The translations under genes were made by a program, and so were the position numbers. Shown here one piece after another: positions 17,367 through 25,715 of a stretch of DNA of 64,000 nucleotides. Position 1 is the stretch's first letter. Each line of letters starts with the position of its first letter. The stretch lies in contig NZ_JBANRM010000001.1 of the NCBI RefSeq assembly GCF_037154085.1, positions 372,001-436,000 of the forward strand, given 5' to 3'. Under the pieces are notes generated by a model. The model saw only the letters and a list, made by a program, of their open reading frames with translations, ran no database searches and was not told the DNA's origin. The DNA is from Andeanibacterium fulvum (GTDB lineage: Bacteria; Pseudomonadota; Alphaproteobacteria; Sphingomonadales; Sphingomonadaceae).

Positions 17367-18359
17367 CTACGACAATTTCGGTCGCAACATTTCCTGAGCC
17401 GCCGCGAGCCGCTGCTCCATCGTGTCCTGCAATGCCGCTGGCCCCTCGATCACCAAATCGCCCGCCCATCCAAACAGGTGATTGGCGAGCTCAAAGAGCC
17501 CTCCGGATCGAAATCGCACCAGCAGCTCCTCGCCATCATCTTCGAATTGCTGATGCGGGTGGAACCGCCATGCCCGCGCTCGCTCGACCGCATGCGGGCG
17601 GACCCGCAGCACAATATCGTGATCTTCCTCTTGCCAGATGCCGAAGCTGCGGGACATCCAGGCGTCGAGATCCCAATCATCCGGTGGGCAACCGACTACC
17701 CCGCTATCTCGAACGTTGCTCATGCGATCGAGCCGAAATGTGAATGGGGGATCATCCCGGTCAGGCATTTTGCCAAGCAGATAGGTGATGGGGCCATGGA
17801 TCAGGCCGTATGGGATGACCCGCCGCCATGCTGGCGCAGCAGCCCAATCGGGCTGATAATCGAAATCCACACAATGGGCGGCAAGGATCGCTGACTGGAT
17901 CGTTGTCAGATCCTCGGGCGAAGCGATGACGGCTGGCCCTGCCGCAACGCGGGATCGCTGCAACCGGGTGAGCAGATCGAGGTCATTGTCCAGCCGGCGC
18001 CGCTCAGCGCTGTCAAAGGCGATCTTGATCTTGGAGAGCAGCTTCTCAAGCGCTTCGGTGTTGGCTGTGCCCTCGATCCGCCCGGCTTCGACCACTGCCT
18101 GGAGCGCGGCGACTTCGGCAGCGTTTGGCCTAGCATAGGCCCGGCCCGGGCTATCCTTGATCCTGAATCGTTTGATGCGCCCATCGACGGCTTCGTCCAA
18201 GTCGAAATGAATGAGTATGACGTTGCGAAGTCGCTCGACAGTTCGGCGATTCACCCCAAGCAATGCAGCCATCTCATCGAGCGACAAGCCTTCGATGCTT
18301 TGCGTCAACGCATGCACGAGTTTGAGTGTACGATCGAGGTTACTGAGACGCTTTGTCAT
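17367..18359 (-). CDS. WYL-domain transcriptional regulator
   Basis: Predicted 330 aa from ATG 18359; a longer reading to a TTG at 18395 is less likely. The N-terminal HTH (about 5-60) contains a helix with DEMAALLGVNRRTVERLR. The WYL domain holds R-R-V-I-P-Y-G-L then T-Y-L-L-G-K near residue 185-200, and a C-terminal WCX-like extension follows. WYL regulators such as BrxR and CapW repress phage-defence operons and respond to nucleic-acid ligands. Here the gene heads the reverse-strand nuclease operon and is divergent from the AAA+ gene. Three copies of the dyad TNCGAC-N7-GTCGCA lie upstream of this gene, the AddB-like gene and the phosphatase/ARH gene. They are the obvious candidate binding sites, which would make the regulator autoregulatory. 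Confidence 0.92.
   Translation of the reverse strand: MTKRLSNLDRTLKLVHALTQSIEGLSLDEMAALLGVNRRTVERLRNVILIHFDLDEAVDGRIKRFRIKDSPGRAYARPNAAEVAALQAVVEAGRIEGTANTEALEKLLSKIKIAFDSAERRRLDNDLDLLTRLQRSRVAAGPAVIASPEDLTTIQSAILAAHCVDFDYQPDWAAAPAWRRVIPYGLIHGPITYLLGKMPDRDDPPFTFRLDRMSNVRDSGVVGCPPDDWDLDAWMSRSFGIWQEEDHDIVLRVRPHAVERARAWRFHPHQQFEDDGEELLVRFRSGGLFELANHLFGWAGDLVIEGPAALQDTMEQRLAAAQEMLRPKLS
17368..17386. promoter_or_regulatory. Candidate WYL-regulator operator, site 2
   Basis: TACGAC, AATTTCG, GTCGCA. It overlaps the last codons of the WYL gene and lies 58 bases upstream of the AddB-like start codon. Its arms match site 3 in all 12 positions with the same 7-base spacer. Confidence 0.55.
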
Positions 18360-18422
18360 TACAGCCACTGCTAACTGCCTGTCCTGCAAGCGCAAGTCGC
18401 ATCACGCACAACCCCCAAGCTA

Positions 18423-18441
18423 TACGACCATATTTGTCGCA
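18423..18441. promoter_or_regulatory. Candidate WYL-regulator operator, site 3
   Basis: TACGAC, CATATTT, GTCGCA, in the divergent promoter region between the WYL gene (63 bases from its ATG) and the AAA+ gene (22 bases from its ATG). One bound regulator could control both directions. Confidence 0.65.
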
Positions 18442-18463
18442 CCTCTGTGTTTGAAATCTCCAC

Positions 18464-20539
18464 ATGGAACCAGAACTCAGGGAGATTGCGCGCAAGATGG
18501 CACGTCAAAGGGCAGCACAGGCGGAATTCAGCCAGAGCGAGCAGGGTGAAGCAACGCATTTCGCTCACGCTGCTGCGCGCGTTTTGCAGGCGTTGAGTGT
18601 CAATCAGGTCAAGCGGTGCGGCGAGGATCTGATCGACTTGATTGACCGCGAGGTGCCTGTTGCTGCGTTAAATAAGCTCACCAATCGGGAAAAGCCTTCA
18701 GTGGCGGAAATGCGGGCTGTCGCTCGGCAATTGGCAGCGAAGCGCGCCGTGCCAACCCAGTTGGACAGCGTGTTTGCATGGGTCGGCGAGCTGTTCGGCC
18801 TCGATTCCGCTGAGGTCACCATCCTCAGCATCTTTGCCCGCTGGGGAAAATTTGACTGCTGGCGAGAGCTCGTGCGCCGGGCACCCATCTCATGCAGCAA
18901 CCTCACCCCGAGTGCTGTCGCCCAACTCTCCGGTCTCGCCGGCAACACCGTCGACCGAAAACTGATGCCCGGTGCACAGCTGTTTTCCTCGCGCCTGCTG
19001 CATGACGACCGCGACGGAGAATACAGCCTGAGCCCCCTGCTCAGGCGCCTCATTCGGGTCCACGCGGAAAGCCGGGACGAGATGCTACGCTGGCTCATGC
19101 CCGAACCGGAGCGAGGGGGATTGCTCTGGCATGACTTCGAGCACCTCGATCCGTTGCGGAGTATCGCTCTCAAAGTCCTCACGAGCAAAGAGCCTGTCAG
19201 CATCTTGCTGTTCGGGGAGCCGGGCACCGGCAAAACCGAGTTTGCGCGCACCCTTGCCACAGAGGCCGGAAGCGGCGCGATCTTTGCCGGTTTGAGCGAC
19301 GATTTCGGCAACGAGCCCGATCGCTCTGAGCGCCTCGATCATCTGATGATCTTGCGGGCGATGTGCCGTCATCACCGCGACAGGGTCATCGTCGTCGATG
19401 AAGCCGACGATGTCCTGATGATGAGCGAGCGCAAAGGCAGTTCCAAGCAATGGATTAACCGTCTCGTCGAAGCACCGCAGGTTCCCACGATCTGGATCGT
19501 CAACCAGCGTTCGCGATTGGACCCCGCCGTCCTGCGACGCATGACCCTTGCGATCGGCTTCGATCGCCCGCGCCTGGCTGTGCGAGAGCGAGTAGCCCAA
19601 AGGTCCGCTGAAGCCGCATCGGTTGACCTCAGCGATGCTGAACTGCGTGATATTGCATGCCTGAAAGCGCCCCCTGCCGTGGTGGCTGCAGGTATGAAGG
19701 CTGCCCATCTTGCCAATGGCGGGGCAGATGTCGTGAAGACTGCGATCCATAGCGTCATGCGCGTTCTGGGACAGTCCTGCACGCCGGAAGCGTCCGGCTG
19801 CTCAGTCTACGACCCCAATCTGTCGCGTGCGGACACGGATTTGTCTCGCCTTGCTGAGCGCCTTGCCGCCACCCCAGACCGCGGTTGGAGCCTGCTGCTG
19901 TCTGGGCCTTCAGGTACTGGCAAATCCGCTTTTGCAAGGCATCTCGCCCAGGTCATGGGATTGGAGATCGAAGAGCGGCGGTGCTCGGACCTCATGAGCC
20001 CCTATGTGGGTGAGACCGAACAGAACATCGCCGAAGCCTTTGCCAGGGCGGCAGAGCGCGGCGCACTGCTGTTGATCGACGAGGTCGACAGCTTCCTGTA
20101 TCGCCGCGAGGTGGGTCAGAGGAGCTGGGAGGTCAGCCAGGTCAACGAGATGCTGGTGCAGCTCGAACACCTCCGCACTCCCTTCGTCGCGACGACCAAT
20201 CTGGCCGATAACCTTGATCCGGCGACACAGCGCCGCTTCACGATCCGTGCCACGTTCAATGCCATGACACCCGCTCAGGCCAGCCAGCTTTTCAAAGCCA
20301 GATTCGGAATCGACTGGCCTTTGGAGTGGCCCATCCACCATGGCCAAACCCCGGGCGACTTTGCCGTTGTTGCGCACCGCGCAAATCTGTTGGCGGAACG
20401 AGATCCTGCTGTCCTGGTGCGCTGGCTGCGTGACGAGATTGAAGCACGCGGCGACCGCGCAAGGGGCACGATGGGGTTTCACATCCACTCGGACTCTGCG
20501 CCACCCCGACGAGCAGAGCGGTTGGACGAAGCAGCATGA
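18464..20539 (+). CDS. Tandem AAA+ ATPase
   Basis: Predicted 691 aa. After a ~200-residue helical N-terminal domain come two AAA+ modules. The first has Walker A GEPGTGKT (about 250) and Walker B VIVVDEADDV (about 307), with an IVNQRSRLDP sensor segment. The second has GPSGTGKS (about 480), LLLIDEVDSF (about 536) and the sensor TTNLADNLDP. The layout is Cdc48/ClpB-like in outline but without protease signatures. It is divergent from the WYL gene and shares the putative operator, so it is probably co-induced with the nuclease operon. It could remodel the complex or act as its switch; that is inference. No clear ribosome site precedes the ATG, so the transcript may be leaderless, or Met at 18497 may be used. 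Confidence 0.85.
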   Translation: MEPELREIARKMARQRAAQAEFSQSEQGEATHFAHAAARVLQALSVNQVKRCGEDLIDLIDREVPVAALNKLTNREKPSVAEMRAVARQLAAKRAVPTQLDSVFAWVGELFGLDSAEVTILSIFARWGKFDCWRELVRRAPISCSNLTPSAVAQLSGLAGNTVDRKLMPGAQLFSSRLLHDDRDGEYSLSPLLRRLIRVHAESRDEMLRWLMPEPERGGLLWHDFEHLDPLRSIALKVLTSKEPVSILLFGEPGTGKTEFARTLATEAGSGAIFAGLSDDFGNEPDRSERLDHLMILRAMCRHHRDRVIVVDEADDVLMMSERKGSSKQWINRLVEAPQVPTIWIVNQRSRLDPAVLRRMTLAIGFDRPRLAVRERVAQRSAEAASVDLSDAELRDIACLKAPPAVVAAGMKAAHLANGGADVVKTAIHSVMRVLGQSCTPEASGCSVYDPNLSRADTDLSRLAERLAATPDRGWSLLLSGPSGTGKSAFARHLAQVMGLEIEERRCSDLMSPYVGETEQNIAEAFARAAERGALLLIDEVDSFLYRREVGQRSWEVSQVNEMLVQLEHLRTPFVATTNLADNLDPATQRRFTIRATFNAMTPAQASQLFKARFGIDWPLEWPIHHGQTPGDFAVVAHRANLLAERDPAVLVRWLRDEIEARGDRARGTMGFHIHSDSAPPRRAERLDEAA

Positions 20540-20561
20540 AACCCAGCTGGAACGACGAAAG

Positions 20562-21260
20562 TCAGTCGACTACGGGGTAGTTCGGCATCGGCCACCTGTG
20601 TTCCGGGTTATCCATCATTAGATCGATGAAGATTGGCAGAAGGCAGCCCAGGATTGATGCGCCATCCCTCACTTGATCGCGATTGACATCGCTGTTCCAG
20701 GTGGCGCCGCCATGAACCAACTGATTCCTCAAGACATAGAGCCGATCGAACAGGATTGAGAGGATCCGGGCGGTGTCATGATCGCGCAAGGCATGCTTGA
20801 TCGCGGTTCGGCTGCGTTCAAGCTTCTGCTCCCAATCCGCATGGCCAGCGGCCCCATTCTGGTGCTGCCAGAACGGGTGATAGACATAGCGATTGTCCAG
20901 CAATAGTCGTATTTCCTGGCTGAACCGCTGCCAAACAGCATCGTAGACCCGGTGGCGCGCGTCGAACTTTACCAAGGTCGAGAAGAATGCCTGGAACAGT
21001 CCGCGTTCGCCTTCCGGTGCAGAGCTACTGGCTGAAGCCTCAACATCACCGGCATAGGCCGCGTTGAACCCGATCCAGAGAAGAATGAAGCGGACGTCAT
21101 GGTCCTGATCCTCAGCTTCCGCACGCCGAAGCCAGGATAGCGCGCGATGAACGCGCAGTGCCAAGGGGGTCTGAAAGCCTTCGCGCAGCGAGCGCTGCTT
21201 CTCTTTCAAGGCTTCGGGATGGAGAGAATTGCCAAGGGGGTAACGGTAAACCATTGGCAC
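20562..21260 (-). CDS. HEPN-domain protein (Apea-like)
   Basis: Predicted 232 aa, mostly helical. Near residue 179 it has RNQLVHGG, the R-x4-6-H signature of HEPN ribonucleases (an RNxxxH variant), preceded by a long helix with RLYVLRNQ. An N-terminal F-I-L-L-W-I-G-F-N-A-A-Y segment (about 60-72) is typical of the Apea-like HEPN group. HEPN proteins with this motif often cleave RNA in toxin-antitoxin or abortive-infection systems. The gene converges on the AAA+ gene with only 22 bases between stops. No nucleotidyltransferase antitoxin partner is next to it. It could be the RNase effector of the island or an independent cargo gene. Confidence 0.75.
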   Translation of the reverse strand: MPMVYRYPLGNSLHPEALKEKQRSLREGFQTPLALRVHRALSWLRRAEAEDQDHDVRFILLWIGFNAAYAGDVEASASSSAPEGERGLFQAFFSTLVKFDARHRVYDAVWQRFSQEIRLLLDNRYVYHPFWQHQNGAAGHADWEQKLERSRTAIKHALRDHDTARILSILFDRLYVLRNQLVHGGATWNSDVNRDQVRDGASILGCLLPIFIDLMMDNPEHRWPMPNYPVVD

Positions 21261-21302
21261 AGCTTAGCGCTGGAAATCCTAACCGAATAGATCACAGCGA
21301 CA

Positions 21303-21554
21303 TCAGCTTGGAATTTGGGAGACGGCGCGGATCCATTCATCGATCTCGGCTTCAACCCAAACTGCGCATTTCGGCCCCAGCGATCGCGATCTCGGGAACC
21401 GCCCCTCGCTCATACGCTGATAGATGGCGGAGCGGCGCAGTCCGACGCGGGCGATCACTTCCGGCAGGCGCAAAAGCCTCGCCGGCGGCGCTGCTTCGGG
21501 CGGTTGAGGCATGTGCATTTCATCTGGTGTTGCATGCGGCATTGTTGATCTCAT
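21303..21554 (-). CDS. AlpA-family small DNA-binding regulator
   Basis: Predicted 83 aa. The core RLLRLPEVIARVGLRRSAIYQRM, then a GRFPRS turn and a W-V-E-A-E-I-D-E-W-I end, is the classic AlpA/excisionase-type winged helix. The L-R-x-x-E-V segment precedes the recognition helix, and F-P-x-P/S and the final W-I are conserved. Such proteins regulate integrase, excisionase or transfer genes in prophages and ICEs. The gene lies 33 bases downstream of the HTH regulator in the same direction, so the two probably form an operon. Internal Met codons at 21542 or 21518 could be the true start. Confidence 0.85.
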   Translation of the reverse strand: MRSTMPHATPDEMHMPQPPEAAPPARLLRLPEVIARVGLRRSAIYQRMSEGRFPRSRSLGPKCAVWVEAEIDEWIRAVSQIPS

Positions 21555-21587
21555 TTGCTTGGGTTCGGTCCCCTCCGAACTCTCAGG

Positions 21588-22049
21588 CTACCGCGACAGT
21601 GACATCGTGATGTCTCGGCCCACGAAATCATCGATGTGCTTGGCAAGCATTCGTGCCACGAGCTGTGAGGTGCCGTTGGCCCACCGAGGCCGCAGATCCT
21701 CAATCCGCCGCCCCAGGGTCCGCTGAAGATGGACTGGGAGGCTGGTGAAGAACTCTTCGAGAAATTCGCCCATCTCGCCATGCATCCACTCGCAAGCGAG
21801 CTCTTCTTGCCCGGCAAGAGCAAGGATAATGGTCGCGCGGGGGTGCGCTCCACAGGCGGCGAGCACTAGTGCCGCTTCGTCGAGCCCGATAGGCCGCTGG
21901 CCACGCGCTACGCGAAGCAGGGTCTCGCGGTGCATCCCGCATTCACTGGCAATCCTGTGGCGGGGTTTGCCGCCGGCATCGATCGCATGGGCGAGCACGC
22001 GAGCCAGACTTTGATTAGCCGGTCTGGCAACGGTGGTCGGATGGTGCAT
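21588..22049 (-). CDS. HTH transcriptional regulator next to the tra operon
   Basis: Predicted 153 aa from ATG 22049, chosen for the AAGGAGA ribosome site just upstream. A 30-residue longer frame exists but lacks a good start signal. Residues about 15-60 form an XRE-like helix-turn-helix (RHRIASECGMHRETLLRVARG), followed by an ILALAG helix and an acidic four-helix-like tail with two Trp residues. It is transcribed away from traA across a 350-bp spacer and is the nearest regulator to the transfer operon. It is probably a repressor or activator of transfer, but no named family is assigned. Confidence 0.78.
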   Translation of the reverse strand: MHHPTTVARPANQSLARVLAHAIDAGGKPRHRIASECGMHRETLLRVARGQRPIGLDEAALVLAACGAHPRATIILALAGQEELACEWMHGEMGEFLEEFFTSLPVHLQRTLGRRIEDLRPRWANGTSQLVARMLAKHIDDFVGRDITMSLSR

Positions 22050-22399
22050 GGCTGTCTCCTTGCATCTGCACTGATGCGATTCGCAGGCATATCGCGAAGC
22101 ATCCCATGTAGGAAAATGAAAAGAACATACATGGAACATCTCGTTTAGAGGCGAATCATTTCCTCTATCCGAGTCGTCGCCAAATCCCGGCTGCCGTGAC
22201 GGCGTTCACCGACACAAAAAGACTGACTTCACGTCCTTATCGTCGATTTTATGCGTTGAGCTGGAAAAGATGCGTCCGCATCCTTCCACCTCCAGACGGT
22301 ATTGCTGCTGAACACTTTCCTACCAGCATTTCCTAGATGCATGTGGAACACACAGCGAACGCAAGAACGCTGTGACCACCCCTCCAACCGGAGCTTCAC
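22050..22399. promoter_or_regulatory. Divergent regulatory region upstream of traA
   Basis: A 350-bp gene-free region. CATGTA (22105-22110) and TACATG (22128-22133) form an inverted repeat around TAGGAAAA. TTTCCTA occurs twice as a direct repeat at 22316-22322 and 22329-22335 (13-bp period, the second extended to TTTCCTAG), about 65-85 bases before traA. These match the half-sites of the S24 regulator palindromes at 59326-59364. GGAG precedes the traA ATG. No sigma-70 boxes can be assigned with confidence. Confidence 0.5.
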
Positions 22400-22729
22400 A
22401 TGCAGTCTCTCACCCTCCCCCGGCGCGCCAGCGTCAAGGGTCTCGGCAAGACCCTCAACATCGCTATCCCGGTCGCAATCGCGGCGCTTGCGGCGAGCGC
22501 CGCCTATGCCGGCGCTGATACGACCTTCACCCCTGCCCTCACGAAGTTCACCGACTTTCTGGAAGGCTCGGGCGGCAAGATCATCACGGTCCTCAGCCTC
22601 GCTGGCGGCCTGATCGGTCTGGCATCCGGGCGTTTTTCGCTCGGCCAGGTCGCCGTTCCGGTGGGTGTCGGCATCGGTGTCGGCACGGGTGTTCCGATCG
22701 TCACCTCGGTTGTGACCGCGGTCATCTGA
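22400..22729 (+). CDS. traA: F-type T4SS pilin TraA
   Basis: Predicted 109 aa. A long leader (about 38 residues) ends at ALAASAAYAGA, a likely signal-peptidase site. Two hydrophobic segments follow (IITVLSLAGGLIGLASG and VAVPVGVGIGVGTGVPIV), the compact hydrophobic layout of F-type conjugative pilins. It is the first gene of the transfer operon with a GGAG ribosome site upstream. The linked S26 peptidase (30796-31320) may mature or cyclise it, by analogy with RP4 TraF. The sequence is short and divergent; the name rests on position and profile. Confidence 0.85.
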   Translation: MQSLTLPRRASVKGLGKTLNIAIPVAIAALAASAAYAGADTTFTPALTKFTDFLEGSGGKIITVLSLAGGLIGLASGRFSLGQVAVPVGVGIGVGTGVPIVTSVVTAVI

Positions 22730-22755
22730 GCGCGGCAAGGGAAGGCGGCGTCGCC

Positions 22756-23043
22756 ATGGCAGACCCTTACATCATTCCTCGGCGGCTCGATGACCCGGAG
22801 CTTATCGGCTTCTGGACCATCGACGAGTTCGCGGGAATGCTGGCCCCCTTCACCTGGGGGATCCTCACCCAGCATATCTTTATCGGCATCATAGTCGCCT
22901 TCGGCGCCTGGTTCGCATTGCGAAAGGCAAAAGCAGGACGCGCCAGCTCCTGGGTAGCCCACGCCGCATACTGGTATCTGCCTGCAGGATTTCTGGGCCT
23001 AAAGGCAACGCCGCCTTCCCACTGCCGACTACTCGCCGGTTGA
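22756..23043 (+). CDS. traL: Conjugal transfer protein TraL
   Basis: Predicted 95 aa. The N terminus (Y-I-I-P-R-R-L-D-D-P near residue 5) and the following hydrophobic segments (PFTWGILTQHIFIGIIVAFGAW) fit TraL, a small inner-membrane protein of F-type secretion systems. The C-terminal W-Y-L-P-A-G motif is also typical. It follows traA by 26 bases, and its end lies just before the traE start, as in other F-type operons. Confidence 0.9.
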   Translation: MADPYIIPRRLDDPELIGFWTIDEFAGMLAPFTWGILTQHIFIGIIVAFGAWFALRKAKAGRASSWVAHAAYWYLPAGFLGLKATPPSHCRLLAG

Positions 23044-23054
23044 GGGGCACTTCC

Positions 23055-23627
23055 ATGTATTCCGACATATCCCACGAACGGCAGCAATCGCTGCTGCGCC
23101 AGCGGAACCTCTTTGCGCTCACCAGCGCCGGCCTTGGCCTTGCACTGGTCGTCGCCGGGAGCCTTGCCGCCACCCGCGACCGCGAAGTGGTGCTGGTTCC
23201 GACTGTTCCCAAAGCGCTCACCGTGAGCAGTGCCGGGGTCGAGGCCGATTATCTCGAGCTCGTCACCCGCGATGCGGCCCTTGTTCTTCTCAATCGCAGT
23301 CCGGAAGGCCTCGATTACTGGATGAACGAAATCCTGAAGCTGGCAGATCCCGCAAGCTATGGCCGCCTCAAGGCCGAGCTCGTCCGGATCGTCGAAGAGC
23401 AGCGGGGCTCGGATGTCACCCAGGCATTCGTGATCCGGTCGATGACGGTCGATCCCAATGGCCTCACCTCGGATGTGACTGGCACGCTCAAGACCTTCGT
23501 CGGCGCGCAGGTGATTGCCAGCGACGAGCGCCGTTTCCGCTTCAGCTGGACTTACCGCGGCCTGCGCCTGGCGCTCGCCGGGTTTGCCCAGCTCCCCCCG
23601 CAGGACAAATCGAAGGAGGCCCAGTGA
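23055..23627 (+). CDS. traE: Conjugal transfer protein TraE
   Basis: Predicted 190 aa from ATG 23055 with AGGGGCA upstream. A single N-terminal membrane helix (about 20-38) is followed by a periplasmic VirB8-like TraE domain. Recognisable stretches are VVLVPTVPKALTVS, D-Y-L-E-L-V-T-R-D and a central W-M-N-E-I-L-K. TraE is the VirB8-like scaffold of the inner-membrane part of the pilus-assembly complex. Its stop overlaps the region of the traK start. Confidence 0.92.
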   Translation: MYSDISHERQQSLLRQRNLFALTSAGLGLALVVAGSLAATRDREVVLVPTVPKALTVSSAGVEADYLELVTRDAALVLLNRSPEGLDYWMNEILKLADPASYGRLKAELVRIVEEQRGSDVTQAFVIRSMTVDPNGLTSDVTGTLKTFVGAQVIASDERRFRFSWTYRGLRLALAGFAQLPPQDKSKEAQ

Positions 23628-24382
23628 TGGCTTACCGAAAAGGGACCCATACACGGGGTCTATTTCTGAGCGCGGCCGCTCTGCTCACCGCAGCATCCCC
23701 CGCTCATGCCGCCGACCAGTTCAAGCAAACGGCTGACGGCGCCGGAATCGAGTGCAGCGTTTCAGCGCGCGAGCTGACCCGCTTCGCCTTGGTCGACGAC
23801 CAGTTCGCCAGCGTCTCGAAGATCTCGACCGGCACGCCCTACAACGACTTTGCAGTGACCAACGAGCCGGTGCGCGGCGACATCTATGTGTCGGTGCCGG
23901 AAACTTACGCGGCGCGGTCGATCAGCTTCTTCACCACCACCAAGAAGGGCTTCGTCTACAAGGTCGCGTGTCGGGTTGAGCAAATTCCGGCGACCCAGGT
24001 CTTCATCACCAACCCCGTCATCGCGAAGAACCGGGCGGCGGATTGGGAAAGCCAGACCCCGATCGAGACCAGCGCCGTCAGGCTCATCCAGGCGATGGCC
24101 AATGACCGGACGGTCGACGGTTTCGAGGTCCGCCAATCGACTGCCATACCCGCACGGGTCGGCGATCTCGAAGTCCAGCTCATCGCTGATTATCGCGGCG
24201 CCAGCCTCACTGGGAAGGTCGTCCGCATCCACAATCGCGGAACGAAGAGCGTGACGCTCGCCGAACGCGATCTCGCACCGCGCGACACGCTCGCCGTCTC
24301 GATCGCCGATCCGAAGCTTGAGCCCGGGGCCAGCACCACGGCCTTTGTTGTCGGCGCAAGCGGGGAGACCGGCCATGACTGA
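23627..24382 (+). CDS. traK: Conjugal transfer protein TraK
   Basis: Predicted 251 aa. An AAGGAGG ribosome site precedes ATG 23627, which overlaps the traE stop (TGATG). A signal peptide ends near AHAAD. The rest is a secreted beta-rich protein typical of TraK (VirB9-like), with G-D-I-Y-V-S-V-P, K-K-G-F-V-Y and a C-terminal A-E-R-D-L-A-P-R-D-T-L-A-V-S. TraK and TraV link TraB to the outer membrane in the F-type core complex. Confidence 0.92.
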   Translation: MAYRKGTHTRGLFLSAAALLTAASPAHAADQFKQTADGAGIECSVSARELTRFALVDDQFASVSKISTGTPYNDFAVTNEPVRGDIYVSVPETYAARSISFFTTTKKGFVYKVACRVEQIPATQVFITNPVIAKNRAADWESQTPIETSAVRLIQAMANDRTVDGFEVRQSTAIPARVGDLEVQLIADYRGASLTGKVVRIHNRGTKSVTLAERDLAPRDTLAVSIADPKLEPGASTTAFVVGASGETGHD

Positions 24383-25715
24383 TGCAACCCATACGCCAAG
24401 CACTGCCCCTTTGCAGGCCGAGAGCGCGGCATCGTCCGAACTTTCCGGGCTCAACGCCCGCACCGCGCGCCGTCAGAAGCTGCTGCTGGGGTCGCTGGGA
24501 GCACTCGCCCTCATCGGCGGAAGCTGGTTCATCCTTGGCGGCGACGACAAGGCCAAGACCGGCGATCCCAATGCGGCGCAGACGATCGACACGGCAGGCC
24601 TGGTCAACCGCGACCTGTCCCAGCGCGAGTTCGTCGCGACTTATGGCAACCGGCTGGATGCAGTCACGCGCGAACAGAAGGCGCTGAAAGACGGCAGCAT
24701 CCCGCGAAGCGAGATCGAAGCGCAGCTGGCGGCTCTCAAAGCCGAGAACCAGGCCATGCGTGTCGATGGACAGGCTGCGATCGATGCTATCTCGGCAGAG
24801 AACGCCGAGCTCAAGACCCGGCTTGCCGCGCAGCCTGCATCACCTGCACCGGCTGTACCACCACCGGCTTATGGGCCGCAGGCAGGCGGCTATGACGCAA
24901 GGGCTCGGTCACCTCAAACCAGTACCGGCACCGCAGCCGGCGATCCGCAGGGCGGCATGATCCCTTTGCCTGGCGAGGTGAAGCTGATGAGCTTCAGCTC
25001 CGACAAGGTAGGGACCAGTGGTCTGAGAGTAGGCCGGCCCGATGCGCCACCGGTCGTCATCGAGGATTCGCCCGAATATCTGCCGCCCAACTCCTACGCG
25101 CCGGCACGCGTAATCGTCGGCGTTGATGCCTCGGCAGGCGTCGCCAGCCAGACCGATCCGCTGCCTGTGGTGCTTCGGATTACCGGCCCTGCTCGTTCGG
25201 TCATGCAGAACGGAAAAGTTCTGACCACCCGGATCCAGGGCTGCGTTGTCAACGGCGCGGCACGCGGGGATCTCAGCAGTGAGAAGGTCTATGTGAAGCT
25301 CGCCCGCATGACCTGCGATCAACCTGGGGGCAGGGTCGCGGTGAGTGAGGTCAAAGGCTTCATCAGCTTCGCTGGCAAGTCCGGGGTCCGCGGCCGCGTC
25401 GTAAGCCGCGAAGGCAGCCTCGTCAGCCAGGCGCTGCTCGCAGGAATTGTCGGCGGCTTCGGGCGCGGCTTCTCGGCCAATGCCAACAGCGTCTTTTCCG
25501 GCGTCACGACCAACCCCGACGGCAGTCGCTCCAAGCTCTCAGCCGGCGACATTCTCGGCGGCGGACTTGGCCAGGGCGCCGCCGACGCTGCCGACACGGT
25601 CAGCAAATACCTGATCGAGCGCGCCGAACAGTACCAACCCGTCGTCGAGATGCCGACCGGCATCGATGTCGAGATCGTGTTTCTCGACGGCGTCTACGTG
25701 AGGAACTCCCAATGA
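24375..25715 (+). CDS. traB: Conjugal transfer protein TraB (VirB10-like)
   Basis: Predicted 446 aa from ATG 24375, which overlaps the traK end by 8 bases. One inner-membrane helix (about 36-53) precedes a coiled-coil and proline-rich linker (about 85-190; alternating Ala/Pro). The VirB10-type C-terminal domain has LPPNSYAPARVIVGVDA, TRIQGCVVNGAARGDLSSEKVYVKL and a late G-I-D-V-E-I-V-F-L-D-G-V. This is the envelope-spanning energy-sensing component of the conjugation channel. The length fits the family. Confidence 0.94.
   Translation: MTDATHTPSTAPLQAESAASSELSGLNARTARRQKLLLGSLGALALIGGSWFILGGDDKAKTGDPNAAQTIDTAGLVNRDLSQREFVATYGNRLDAVTREQKALKDGSIPRSEIEAQLAALKAENQAMRVDGQAAIDAISAENAELKTRLAAQPASPAPAVPPPAYGPQAGGYDARARSPQTSTGTAAGDPQGGMIPLPGEVKLMSFSSDKVGTSGLRVGRPDAPPVVIEDSPEYLPPNSYAPARVIVGVDASAGVASQTDPLPVVLRITGPARSVMQNGKVLTTRIQGCVVNGAARGDLSSEKVYVKLARMTCDQPGGRVAVSEVKGFISFAGKSGVRGRVVSREGSLVSQALLAGIVGGFGRGFSANANSVFSGVTTNPDGSRSKLSAGDILGGGLGQGAADAADTVSKYLIERAEQYQPVVEMPTGIDVEIVFLDGVYVRNSQ

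Noticed and set aside
3210..20539. BREX, Dnd or other named large system
   Set aside because: No PglZ phosphatase, BrxC/BrxL, Lon-like or Dnd/Dpt signature was seen. The WYL gene alone does not indicate BREX.
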